From: Patescibacteria group bacterium | GTDB taxonomy: Bacteria; Patescibacteriota; Microgenomatia; UBA1400; PJMF01 | Assembly: GCA_018816485.1 (NCBI GenBank) | Contig: JAHIVL010000079.1 | Coordinates: 1 to 6,827 of the forward strand | Direction: 5' to 3' | Length of the DNA: 6,827 bases | Translations under genes and position numbers: made by a program | Notes under the pieces: model-generated | The model's database searches: none | What the model was told of the DNA's origin: nothing | What the model saw: the letters and a program-made list of their open reading frames with translations, nothing else | Shown: piece by piece, positions 1 to 5,967 of the stretch | How the letters are laid out: each line of letters starts with the position of its first letter | Numbering within the stretch: position 1 is the stretch's first letter

Positions 1-3
1 AAA

Positions 4-225
4 ATGAAGACAAATGATATAAAAAGAGACCGGTTCAAGAAATTGGCTGAAAAAAGAACAAATGTACTACTACAAAAGATGAAAATTTTGGGAAATTGTT
101 CAAATCGAAGTGTATATGAATATTCGGAAACTGATGTAGCTAAGATATTTTCTGCTATTGAACAAAAAATCCGTGAAACAAAAGCTAAATTTCACTTTCC
201 AAAATCTCAAAAATTTAAATTGTAA
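4..225 (+). CDS. Small conserved-looking hypothetical protein, 73 aa
   Basis: A basic, probably helical 73-residue protein; no catalytic motif, signal peptide or membrane segment is visible. The central part carries RFKKLAEKRTN (about 10-20), GNCSNRSVYEYS (about 30-41) and DVAKIFSAIEQKI (about 44-56). From memory, this resembles a family of short uncharacterised proteins with an 'LGNLSNRSNYEYT...DVxKIFxALE' core, often found on mobile elements and next to methylase genes; this is recognition without a search. It starts three bases into the window, so its ribosome site and any longer N-terminus cannot be judged. It ends 13 bases before the next gene's preferred start, which suggests co-transcription. 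Its role is unknown; a small DNA- or protein-binding accessory is plausible. The family resemblance and operon position make it more likely real than chance. Confidence 0.65.
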   Translation: MKTNDIKRDRFKKLAEKRTNVLLQKMKILGNCSNRSVYEYSETDVAKIFSAIEQKIRETKAKFHFPKSQKFKL

Positions 226-238
226 CAATAAACTCAAT

Positions 239-1555
239 ATGAAGATCAAGAGAACATCCTTATCGTGTAGAGCGAAAAATGCCTTAATAAGGCATGGTTA
301 TTCGGAAGTCGAGGAGTTGAATAACATAGGAGTAGATAAATTATTAGGAATTCCTAATTTAGGAAAAAAAACAGTAAGTGAGATTATTGGTTTACTAAAG
401 GCGAGCAATAGACCAGGTAAAAAATCAGATTACGCAGATGAAAAAAGATACGAATATTTAGTATATGTATTATCGCTTCCAATGTGTAGTATCAAGTTAT
501 CAAGTAGGGCCATGAATGCTTTGGAAAAATTACATATTAACTCATTAATAGATTTAATTTCCTTGGACCAAAAAACGATCCTTTCTATTGAGAACATAGG
601 GAGAAAAACATTTAGAGAATTTTGCAATGCTATTACGAAACTTGAACTGAGTTTCAATTTGGATGTTTCTTCTCAACTGCAAAAAGAAGTCAAGGTAAGA
701 ATAAACAGTTCTTCGGGGCCTGAAGAACTTGTGAGTCTTTTTCATAAAAAATATCCTAATGAAGGAAAAGTTATCGAAAGAATAAGAACTGAAGCTCTTC
801 CTCTTGCGAAGGTTAATTCTTATAAACGATGTTACAATCTTTACAAGAAAGGCGGATCATTGGAGTATGCGGCAAAAAAAACTGGCATAACAAGAGAAAG
901 AGTTCGGCAAATTTTAGTGAAAGGAACAGAGTATAATTTATTCGAATATAATCCCAGAAGGCTTCCCGAGATAGGGGAGAAAAAAATAATCAAAGACATT
1001 GTCGAATTACTTAGTGTAAGCAAAGTAGCTAAAGAAAACAATATGTCAGTTAGTATGTTGAAGCGAATGTTATCCAAATATAAGATAAGCACAGACAAAA
1101 TTAATGAATTGATAGCTAAAGGCAGAAAAAAGAAAATTATAGATCTGTATTTGAGTGTTAAGAAACAATTAGGACATCACCCGACAACTTCCGAGCTTCA
1201 GGCGAATAAACATTGGCATTATCTGTCAACGCGTATAGGATATTTTTGGGGCTCAATCCATAATTTTAGGGCAGAATTAGATATCCCCCAACCGCCACAA
1301 TTTGTTGAAGCAACTAGGCCCTGGTTAGAACATAGAAAAAAGTTAGCACGTATCAAAAAAATGCAAGATTTAGACAAAATCTGTGAAACTTTAGTGGAAA
1401 ATGGTCCCCTTCAAATGGGTGAAATTGTTAGTTATTGCCGAATAAATAGAGTGAGGGCTTCTAATTTAATCAAATCACTCATGGCTACTGGAGAAATTAT
1501 GAAAAATGGCATGGGAAGGAATACATGGTACGCGATGCCAAACCACAGGAGATGA
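239..1555 (+). CDS. Multi-HTH DNA-binding protein: two alpha-CTD-like modules, sigma region 4-like HTH, HNR-like repeat, winged helix
   Basis: A 438-aa cytoplasmic protein made of DNA-binding modules. Residues 5-55 (LSCRAKNALIRHGYSEVEEL, then IPNLGKKTVSEI) look like the helix-hairpin-helix C-terminal domain of RNA polymerase alpha; residues 84-136 (LSSRAMNALEKL, IENIGRKTFREF) repeat it. Residues 194-228 contain TGITRERVRQIL, the recognition helix pattern of sigma-70 region 4. Residues 250-283 look like another HTH. Residues 311-350 (HHPTTSEL, YFWGSIHNFR) resemble the homing-endonuclease-associated repeat, and 376-433 a winged helix. No nuclease or ATPase motif is visible. An upstream TTG at 158 keeps the frame open, but ATG 239 is preferred because the first domain starts five residues after it; neither start has a good ribosome site. 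The gene ends where the next begins. It could be a transcription regulator, a DNA-recognition subunit of the system, or both; the domain calls are firmer than the role. Confidence 0.85.
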   Translation: MKIKRTSLSCRAKNALIRHGYSEVEELNNIGVDKLLGIPNLGKKTVSEIIGLLKASNRPGKKSDYADEKRYEYLVYVLSLPMCSIKLSSRAMNALEKLHINSLIDLISLDQKTILSIENIGRKTFREFCNAITKLELSFNLDVSSQLQKEVKVRINSSSGPEELVSLFHKKYPNEGKVIERIRTEALPLAKVNSYKRCYNLYKKGGSLEYAAKKTGITRERVRQILVKGTEYNLFEYNPRRLPEIGEKKIIKDIVELLSVSKVAKENNMSVSMLKRMLSKYKISTDKINELIAKGRKKKIIDLYLSVKKQLGHHPTTSELQANKHWHYLSTRIGYFWGSIHNFRAELDIPQPPQFVEATRPWLEHRKKLARIKKMQDLDKICETLVENGPLQMGEIVSYCRINRVRASNLIKSLMATGEIMKNGMGRNTWYAMPNHRR

Positions 1556-1557
1556 GC

Positions 1558-3231
1558 ATGAAAACTATTTCGAAAACACGCCTTCAAATAAAAGATCAAA
1601 ATGAGTTGATAAATCAAATATCAGGGACATATAAGGATTTCTATAGAGCGGCAATGGAATATATAGACAATGCGATTGATGCAGCATCTATATTAGAGGA
1701 GCAAGGGGTAAATACTTCCCATAAAATTGAAATAACAATTGATGTTTCTAAAAAGAACATTTGTTTTACTGATAATTGCGGGGGCATGTCACCTGAAGAA
1801 TTATGTGAGCTTTTGTCTAGTGTGGGACGCTCGAAAAAAAAGACAGTTCCTTGGGCAAATGGTCAATTTGGTTTTGGAGTACATGCTTTTAGAGCATTTG
1901 CTAAAGAAGCTATTTTTATTAGCAGGAAAAAAAGTGAAAAGGAAGCTATTATTAAAATTGATCGGACAGTAGATGAAAAAAAAGATGTACCGTGTTACGA
2001 AACGGATACTAGACAGCTCAGTAATTATGGGACTCGAGTAACAATTTCTAAATTCGACGCGCATGGATTCAAAAAAAAGGGCTTCATAGGAGCAATAGTA
2101 GCAGAAATTGAGCACCATTTTGATGATGTTCTGCGGGCAAAAAAAATAAAAATATATGTCAAAGAAGAAGGTAAAAAAGCATACGAATGTAAATATTTTG
2201 ATTATTCAAAATTAGCAGGACCTATTTTACAAAAGACTGTAGATGTTGAAGATGATGGGAAAAAATATTGCATTAAAGTTGATTTAAAAGTATTGGATCG
2301 TGCTCAAGATGGGCAGTTACCAGTATTGACGAATAAAAACCGCAGAGTTCAGACAATTTATGAATTGAAAAGTTTTAAAAATTATTTACGCTCTCGAGGC
2401 GAAATCGCATATGTATGGTCCAATCCGTTTGTTGTGGGATCGATAGAAATCAATGATTTATGTTCTCCAAATTTAACACGTGACGATCTTAAGGACTCGA
2501 AACAACGCGAAAGTTTGTATGAAGCAATGCTGCAAGTTCAAATAGAATTAAAAGCGCTTATTGACGATGCAATGGATAAAAAAACACAAGAATCATTTAA
2601 GAAAATTGGAAAAATTATGTCTGATTGTTTGTCAGAAATACTCAAAAACTTTAAATTAGAATTTGAACAGCTAGCGCCTTCAGGTGAAGCAGGATCTTTT
2701 AGTGAAGAAGTGTCTGACAGTAATGGGGACGTACCTTTCGGAGGAGATGAACCTGGGGGTGGAGGTGAAGGAGGTAATCAGAAGTCTTCAGGAGGAGAAA
2801 TATGTGAAGATGGGAATCATGGTGTTGGAGATGATAGTGCCGGTGGAGGAGTTGGTGAAAGTAAAGTTTCTTCAAAAGATGGAATGTCTCGAGAAAAAGT
2901 TATAACCTCTCATGGGCCAAGAATAGAATTTCAAAATCATGCTGGAGAAGATAGAATTATTGACCTTGGGAATTCGTTGATAGTGAACACGCAACATTCA
3001 GATTTCATCTTGCGCAACCCAAATAAAACAGGGCGAGTAAAATTTGACAACAGGATTTTGAACTATATATCGCAAATAGTGGCTCCATATTGTGTTCATA
3101 GGTTGTTTGAAAAAAAAGGCAAAGTTCCTTCTGTTTCTGAGGTTGGAGAAAATATTGTAAATTTAACATTAAAACTGGAACATCAATTAAGCAGTACTGT
3201 TCTGGGGCATGAAATGGAGATATCTAGATAG
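1558..3231 (+). CDS. GHKL-fold ATPase (MutL/Hsp90/MORC type) with Gly-rich linker
   Basis: A 557-aa ATP-binding protein. All Bergerat-fold motifs are present: N box EYIDNAIDA (34-42; catalytic-type E34, metal-type N38), G1 box DNCGGM (72-77), glycine lid GQFGFG (102-107) and YGTR (157-160). In this fold ATP binding usually dimerises the N-terminal domains to clamp DNA or a partner. Residues about 160-370 form a transducer-like and helical part. Residues 374-440 are a glycine/acidic low-complexity linker. A conserved-looking C-terminal domain (445-557) starts with GPRIEF and contains IVNTQHSDF. No MutL endonuclease motif (DQHAxxER) is seen. ATG 1558 is chosen over 1525 and 1552 because AGGAG at 1547-1551 sits six bases upstream. 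The start lies two bases past the previous stop, so the genes are probably translationally coupled. MutL-like ATPases are known in defence loci such as Mza; here the partners are a methylase and a multi-HTH protein. It is unlikely to be housekeeping MutL or GyrB. Confidence 0.9.
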   Translation: MKTISKTRLQIKDQNELINQISGTYKDFYRAAMEYIDNAIDAASILEEQGVNTSHKIEITIDVSKKNICFTDNCGGMSPEELCELLSSVGRSKKKTVPWANGQFGFGVHAFRAFAKEAIFISRKKSEKEAIIKIDRTVDEKKDVPCYETDTRQLSNYGTRVTISKFDAHGFKKKGFIGAIVAEIEHHFDDVLRAKKIKIYVKEEGKKAYECKYFDYSKLAGPILQKTVDVEDDGKKYCIKVDLKVLDRAQDGQLPVLTNKNRRVQTIYELKSFKNYLRSRGEIAYVWSNPFVVGSIEINDLCSPNLTRDDLKDSKQRESLYEAMLQVQIELKALIDDAMDKKTQESFKKIGKIMSDCLSEILKNFKLEFEQLAPSGEAGSFSEEVSDSNGDVPFGGDEPGGGGEGGNQKSSGGEICEDGNHGVGDDSAGGGVGESKVSSKDGMSREKVITSHGPRIEFQNHAGEDRIIDLGNSLIVNTQHSDFILRNPNKTGRVKFDNRILNYISQIVAPYCVHRLFEKKGKVPSVSEVGENIVNLTLKLEHQLSSTVLGHEMEISR

Positions 3232-3241
3232 AGGGCGCAAA

Positions 3242-4129
3242 ATGACTACTAATTTAAATGCAGTAATTAAGGAAATAGCATATTTGAACAATGTGTATAG
3301 GAGTGCTGGCGCTCAAGTAAAAACGAAGTTAGAAACCTTATGGGAAATTGGAGATTGTTTGTTCAAATTAGGAGTTAGTAAACCTCATTCAATGGGGTGG
3401 GAAATACAAAGAGAAACAAAAGGGTTGATCAAAAGACCGACAATTTTTAGAGCACACAAAATAAAACAAATATGGGCAAAAAAAGATGAAATGATAAAGG
3501 ATATAGGCAGCCTAAAAAGCATTAGTTCTTTATCTGAAATGTTACCATTAATTGATCCCAACCAAGAGGTAAGAAAAAAAATATTGCATAAAGAACTAGA
3601 GCAACTTTACAAGTATGCTTCAAGTAATAACAAGAAAAATTTCAAAAATTATGTATCTTTTCTAAAAAACAAATATTCTCATGGCCGCTTGGGACAACAG
3701 CTAGATAGGGCAAAATATTTAAAAAATTATGATGAAGTTATAAAAGATTTTAAAAAGCTGCAGGGTGAATTATTAAAAATGGTTAAAGAAAATAAATCCG
3801 ATGAGAGGGAGCGTTTTAAAAAACAAGTACCAATTGATGAAATCAGATCTTTTTCAAATATGTGCTTATCCTTGACGACGAAAAACAATTTTAAATTGTA
3901 TAAAAACATACCCCCCCCACAATCTAGTGCAACTAATAAAGCTTTTCAATCTTTATTCAATTTTTTCAAAATATTATTATCAAAAAAAAGTGATATAGAA
4001 AGAGCTAGAATTAGGAGATTAATATCAGCAGAAGCATTTGCTCAATTATCCGATATGATTACATCAATTCAATCTGAGGAATCAGCAGAAGATTATAAAA
4101 AGAGGCAACAATTATCAATAGGGATATGA
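3242..4129 (+). CDS. Unrecognised helical protein, 295 aa, with C8 tract
   Basis: I do not recognise this family. The protein is lysine-rich and apparently almost all helical, with no signal peptide or membrane segment. The N-terminal 80 residues look most conserved: LWEIGDCLFKLGVSKPHSMG (33-52), then IQRETKGLIKRPTIFRAHKI (55-74), which could be a DNA-binding helical domain. Residues 160-195 are charged and may be coiled. Residues 224-226 are three prolines encoded by an eight-C run, followed by a separate C-terminal helical part (230-295). No PD-(D/E)XK, HNH, GIY-YIG or Walker motif is visible, so a nuclease cannot be claimed. ATG 3242 is chosen over 3209 because GAGGG at 3231-3235 lies six bases upstream and the longer start would overlap the ATPase gene. 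It sits 10 bases after the ATPase gene and 4 bases before the methylase, the position a restriction or specificity subunit would occupy; that role is only positional inference. Confidence 0.8.
   Translation: MTTNLNAVIKEIAYLNNVYRSAGAQVKTKLETLWEIGDCLFKLGVSKPHSMGWEIQRETKGLIKRPTIFRAHKIKQIWAKKDEMIKDIGSLKSISSLSEMLPLIDPNQEVRKKILHKELEQLYKYASSNNKKNFKNYVSFLKNKYSHGRLGQQLDRAKYLKNYDEVIKDFKKLQGELLKMVKENKSDERERFKKQVPIDEIRSFSNMCLSLTTKNNFKLYKNIPPPQSSATNKAFQSLFNFFKILLSKKSDIERARIRRLISAEAFAQLSDMITSIQSEESAEDYKKRQQLSIGI
3911..3918 (+). repeat. C8 homopolymer tract in coding sequence
   Basis: Eight consecutive C bases in an otherwise AT-rich gene encode Pro224-Pro226. One added C would give PPPTI followed at once by TAG; one lost C would run to a TAG about 27 codons later. 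Either slip would remove the last 65-70 residues, so the tract could act as an on/off contingency site. Eight bases is a modest length for strand slippage. Confidence 0.5.
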
Positions 4130-4133
4130 TTAT

Positions 4134-5036
4134 ATGAATTCATTCCTCAAATGGGCTGGAGGAAAAAAATGGCTCATTCCTAAAATTAAAAATCAAATAC
4201 CCAAATTTAAAACTTATTATGAACCTTTTTTGGGAAGTGGGACTTTGTTTTTTGAGCTTGAACCCAAATCAGCATTGTTAGCAGATAGTAATTTTGAGCT
4301 TATCAATTGTTACCGTCAAGTAAGAAATAATTGCTTGCTGGTTATAAAAATTCTCAAAAGATTAAAAAACGACAAAAACGTGTATTATAGAGTAAGAGAA
4401 AAATTTAATTGTGAGAAAGATTTAGTAAAAAAATCCGCATATTTCATATATTTAAACAAAATGTGTTGGAATGGGTTATATCGTGTAAATAGTAGAGGTG
4501 AGTTCAATGTGCCGATAGGAAAGAATGTAATTCAAAGGAATAAAATATTTGATACTGACCAACTTTTGAAAGCCAGCCAAGTGCTAAAAAATGCAGAGCT
4601 TAAATGTTGCGATTTTGAAGAAACAGTTAAGCATGCAACTCGACGAAGCGATTTCATTTATTTGGATCCCCCGTATGTTACTACAAATCTGACTAATGGA
4701 TTTATAAAATACAATTCTGTTCTTTTTAGTTCCACTGATGAACTTCGATTATCCGCATTAGCTCATAAATTGGCTTGTAGGGGAGTTAAAATTATGTTAA
4801 GTAATGCAGCACATCCTTTGATTATGCGTCAATATAAGGGAATGTTCTATAAAACGATAATTGATAGAGCCAGTCTTATAGCTGGAGATCCCACCAAGCG
4901 TTCTCGATTTGCTGAACTTTTAGTATCAACATTCCCCATGACATTTAATGATGGAAAAGCAGCTTCATTGAAAATTACTGCCCCACCAAACTTTAAGAAA
5001 TATAAATCAGATTTTAACCCAAAATGCAAAATATAA
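4134..5036 (+). CDS. Dam-type adenine-N6 DNA methyltransferase (D12 class, alpha)
   Basis: A 300-aa S-adenosylmethionine-dependent DNA methyltransferase predicted to modify adenine N6. Family motifs appear in the alpha-class order: FLKWAGGKKWL (4-14, motif X, SAM pocket), PFLGSG (31-36, motif I), LADSNFELINCY (49-60), the typical NKMCWNGLYRVNSRGEFNVP (108-127) leading into the recognition region, IYLDPPY (175-181, catalytic motif IV), FSSTDELRLS (198-207) and LSN (222-224). About 280-300 aa is normal for Dam/DpnIIA relatives, so it looks complete and active. The target is not readable; GATC is common in the family, but the C-terminal segment (SLIAGDPTKRSRFAELLV, 247-264) differs from the usual form. 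It starts four bases after the preceding stop with AGGG ten bases upstream. In the cluster it would mark self DNA or produce the modification sensed by the ATPase complex. An orphan methylase is the alternative. Confidence 0.95.
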   Translation: MNSFLKWAGGKKWLIPKIKNQIPKFKTYYEPFLGSGTLFFELEPKSALLADSNFELINCYRQVRNNCLLVIKILKRLKNDKNVYYRVREKFNCEKDLVKKSAYFIYLNKMCWNGLYRVNSRGEFNVPIGKNVIQRNKIFDTDQLLKASQVLKNAELKCCDFEETVKHATRRSDFIYLDPPYVTTNLTNGFIKYNSVLFSSTDELRLSALAHKLACRGVKIMLSNAAHPLIMRQYKGMFYKTIIDRASLIAGDPTKRSRFAELLVSTFPMTFNDGKAASLKITAPPNFKKYKSDFNPKCKI

Positions 5037-5053
5037 TGCAAGGGGAGTCACGT

Positions 5054-5066
5054 ATGCCAAAGTTTG
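5054..5066 (+). repeat. Direct repeat copy 1 (ATGCCAAAGTTTG)
   Basis: Thirteen bases identical to 6344-6356. Similarity continues weakly for about 16 further bases (about 10 match). The two copies bracket the nuclease cassette and most of the intergenic DNA. They could be a duplicated gene start, a degenerate attachment or target duplication, or chance. Confidence 0.45.
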
Positions 5067-5104
5067 CGATTGATAAATGGTGCTTTAAGGCATTTCTTCT
5101 TTGA
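5054..5104 (+). CDS. Possible 16-aa mini-ORF (MPKF...)
   Basis: A 16-codon ORF, MPKFAIDKWCFKAFLL, begins 17 bases after the methylase stop. A good ribosome site, AGGGGAG (5041-5047), lies six bases before its ATG. It is too short for family recognition. Its first 13 bases recur at 6344, where they again start an MPKF reading frame, so it may instead be the broken 5' end of a gene or part of a repeat. Low confidence as a true gene. Confidence 0.2.
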   Translation: MPKFAIDKWCFKAFLL

Positions 5105-5107
5105 TAT

Positions 5108-5172
5108 AAAAAAACATGGTGTCAAGCCGCGCAATCGGACAGAAAAAGAACGAATGACGAGACTTGACACCA
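5108..5172 (-). terminator. Large-loop intrinsic terminator after the minus-strand nuclease genes
   Basis: Read on the minus strand, TGGTGTCAAG (5172-5163) pairs perfectly with CTTGACACCA (5126-5117). Two bases later comes a run of seven T (5114-5108). The 36-base loop contains a small CCG/CGG pairing. It begins seven bases past the stop of the 99-aa gene, the expected place for an operon terminator. The loop is unusually large for an intrinsic terminator. The plus-strand reading has only a T-rich stretch, not a clean tract, so it is a weaker terminator for the methylase operon. Confidence 0.6.
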
Positions 5173-5178
5173 GCGTTC

Positions 5179-5478
5179 TTACTTTCTTTTCCTGGTAGAA
5201 GGTTTAATAATGTTTCCTTTTCTATTCATAACTCCTACCGTAGTATTTTTAGTTATTTCAAGAGCCTTATCAACAGCAGCCTTGTTAGTGCCGGCTATGT
5301 ACACAGGTTTGTGATAACCCTGCAGCTGCTGTAGTCCTCCCAAAACAGTATTTATTGTTTCTACCTCAATAATTCTTCTAGAATTCAGAATATCAGGTCC
5401 TTTACCAGAATTATAATCGGTTTGTTCTTTCTTAGCCAAACTACGAGCTACTTGTCGGTGTTCTTTACTTTCTGACAT
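5179..5478 (-). CDS. Small PD-(D/E)XK nuclease-like protein, 99 aa
   Basis: A 99-aa soluble protein that resembles the minimal core of the PD-(D/E)XK nuclease fold. An N-terminal helix (SKEHRQVARSLA, 4-15) is followed by GKGPDIL (25-31), IIEVET (36-41), then GLQQLQGYHKPVYIAG (48-63) and a basic tail KPSTRKRK (92-99). Asp29 and the E38-x-E40 pair sit where the metal ligands would be. The usual lysine is replaced by Thr41, so activity is uncertain. ATG 5478 is chosen because GGAGGT lies four bases upstream; the frame stays open to 5562, but that start overlaps the upstream gene and has no ribosome site. It is downstream of, and probably co-transcribed with, the SNase-like gene, giving two small nuclease-like proteins in one unit. 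A non-catalytic DNA-binding protein is an alternative. Confidence 0.7.
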   Translation of the reverse strand: MSESKEHRQVARSLAKKEQTDYNSGKGPDILNSRRIIEVETINTVLGGLQQLQGYHKPVYIAGTNKAAVDKALEITKNTTVGVMNRKGNIIKPSTRKRK

Positions 5479-5501
5479 TTTTACCTCCGTTAATTGAATG
5501 A

Positions 5502-5533
5502 GTTGCAGAGCATGTTTAGTCATGCCCTGCAAC
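5502..5533 (-). other. Intercistronic 13-bp hairpin
   Basis: Between the two minus-strand genes, 5533-5521 pairs with 5514-5502 (GTTGCAGGGCATG with CATGCTCTGCAAC; one G-U wobble in RNA) around a six-base loop. No T tract follows on the minus strand, so it is more likely an RNA stability or processing element, or a binding site, than a terminator. On the plus strand a T5 run begins about seven bases after the stem. Confidence 0.55.
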
Positions 5534-5548
5534 TGCATGTTTTTGATT

Positions 5549-5812
5549 TTAAAGAGTTTCAAGAAATCTGATCATCATGTCGTTAATGCTGGCTCCGTTA
5601 AGCCAGATCTCCGCGACTATCCGGTCATATGAAGTTCCAACCTGTTCATAAGTGATACTTTTGTTCAGGATCAAACTCTCTAATTTTTGTTTTGCTTTCT
5701 GTCCATTGGGAGCATTAAGTTCCGGGGCTTCTACTCGAGCAAGTCGAATTTTTTTGCTTGTCCAGAAAGTATCTCCATCGATGACTTTCGTTACAGTTGC
5801 ACGTGTTGCCAT
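5549..5812 (-). CDS. Minimal staphylococcal nuclease (SNase/TNase)-like protein, 87 aa
   Basis: A short SNase-fold (OB-fold) protein predicted to bind and possibly cut DNA or RNA with calcium. VTKVIDGDTF (7-16) matches the start of the family, with Asp14 as the calcium ligand; IRLARVEAPE (22-31) supplies the Arg23 and Glu31 equivalents of catalytic Arg35 and Glu43; SYDRIVAEIW (61-70) supplies Arg64, the equivalent of Arg87. The usual second acidic ligand Asp40 is Glu28. At 87 aa it stops soon after the NDMMI helix (77-81), before the family's usual C-terminal 'GLAxxY' segment, so it is a minimal or truncated form. There is no signal peptide, so it acts inside the cell unless exported another way. 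GGAGGT lies three bases before ATG 5812. It leads the minus-strand unit; upstream lie a long leader, a CIRCE-like operator and an antisense RNA candidate. Confidence 0.88.
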   Translation of the reverse strand: MATRATVTKVIDGDTFWTSKKIRLARVEAPELNAPNGQKAKQKLESLILNKSITYEQVGTSYDRIVAEIWLNGASINDMMIRFLETL

Positions 5813-5862
5813 GTTACCTCCATGATTTTTTAGTTTTTATGAAATATTAACAGTTGGAATGT

Positions 5863-5917
5863 AAAAATGGGGTTACAAAAACCCGTCTATTGGCATTATC
5901 ACGGGGAGACCTCCTTT
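5863..5917 (-). promoter_or_regulatory. Leader mini-ORF with perfect Shine-Dalgarno and attenuator-like hairpin
   Basis: On the minus strand a perfect AAAGGAGGT (5917-5909) stands six bases before GTG 5902, which opens a nine-codon ORF (MIMPIDGFL, stop 5875-5873). The ORF's end overlaps a small hairpin, GGGTT (5884-5880) with AACCC (5874-5870), followed by five T (5867-5863), about 50 bases before the SNase start. A ribosome reaching the stop would disrupt the hairpin, as in translational attenuation. The stem is only five base pairs, so the attenuator is tentative; the ribosome site is strong. Confidence 0.4.
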
Positions 5918-5931
5918 CCCTTGCAAAAAGT

Positions 5932-5961
5932 TTGCCAAGAGAAAGAAGATTGTGGTACAAT
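5932..5961 (+). promoter_or_regulatory. Plus-strand extended -10 promoter
   Basis: TTGCCA (5932-5937), an 18-base spacer, and TACAAT (5956-5961), with TG one base upstream of the -10 (5953-5954). Each hexamer matches the sigma-A consensus at five of six positions. Predicted transcription start is near 5968, pointing into a short segment that ends in a strong terminator. Confidence 0.65.
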
Positions 5962-5967
5962 CTGTAC

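Noticed and set aside
158..238. Upstream TTG start extending the multi-HTH protein by 27 residues
   Set aside because: It would overlap the 73-aa gene, has no ribosome site, and adds a low-complexity Asn/Lys stretch before the first domain.
1801..2118. 105-codon minus-strand frame inside the ATPase gene
   Set aside because: Antisense shadow of a gene with intact conserved motifs; Phe/Ser/Tyr-rich composition typical of reversed AT-rich coding DNA.
5060..5104. AAATG/CATTT hairpin as terminator of the methylase operon
   Set aside because: Only about five base pairs with an 11-base loop and no real T tract.
5479..5562. 28-residue N-terminal extension of the 99-aa protein
   Set aside because: It is translated from the intercistronic hairpin and overlaps the SNase end, whereas GGAGGT points to ATG 5478.
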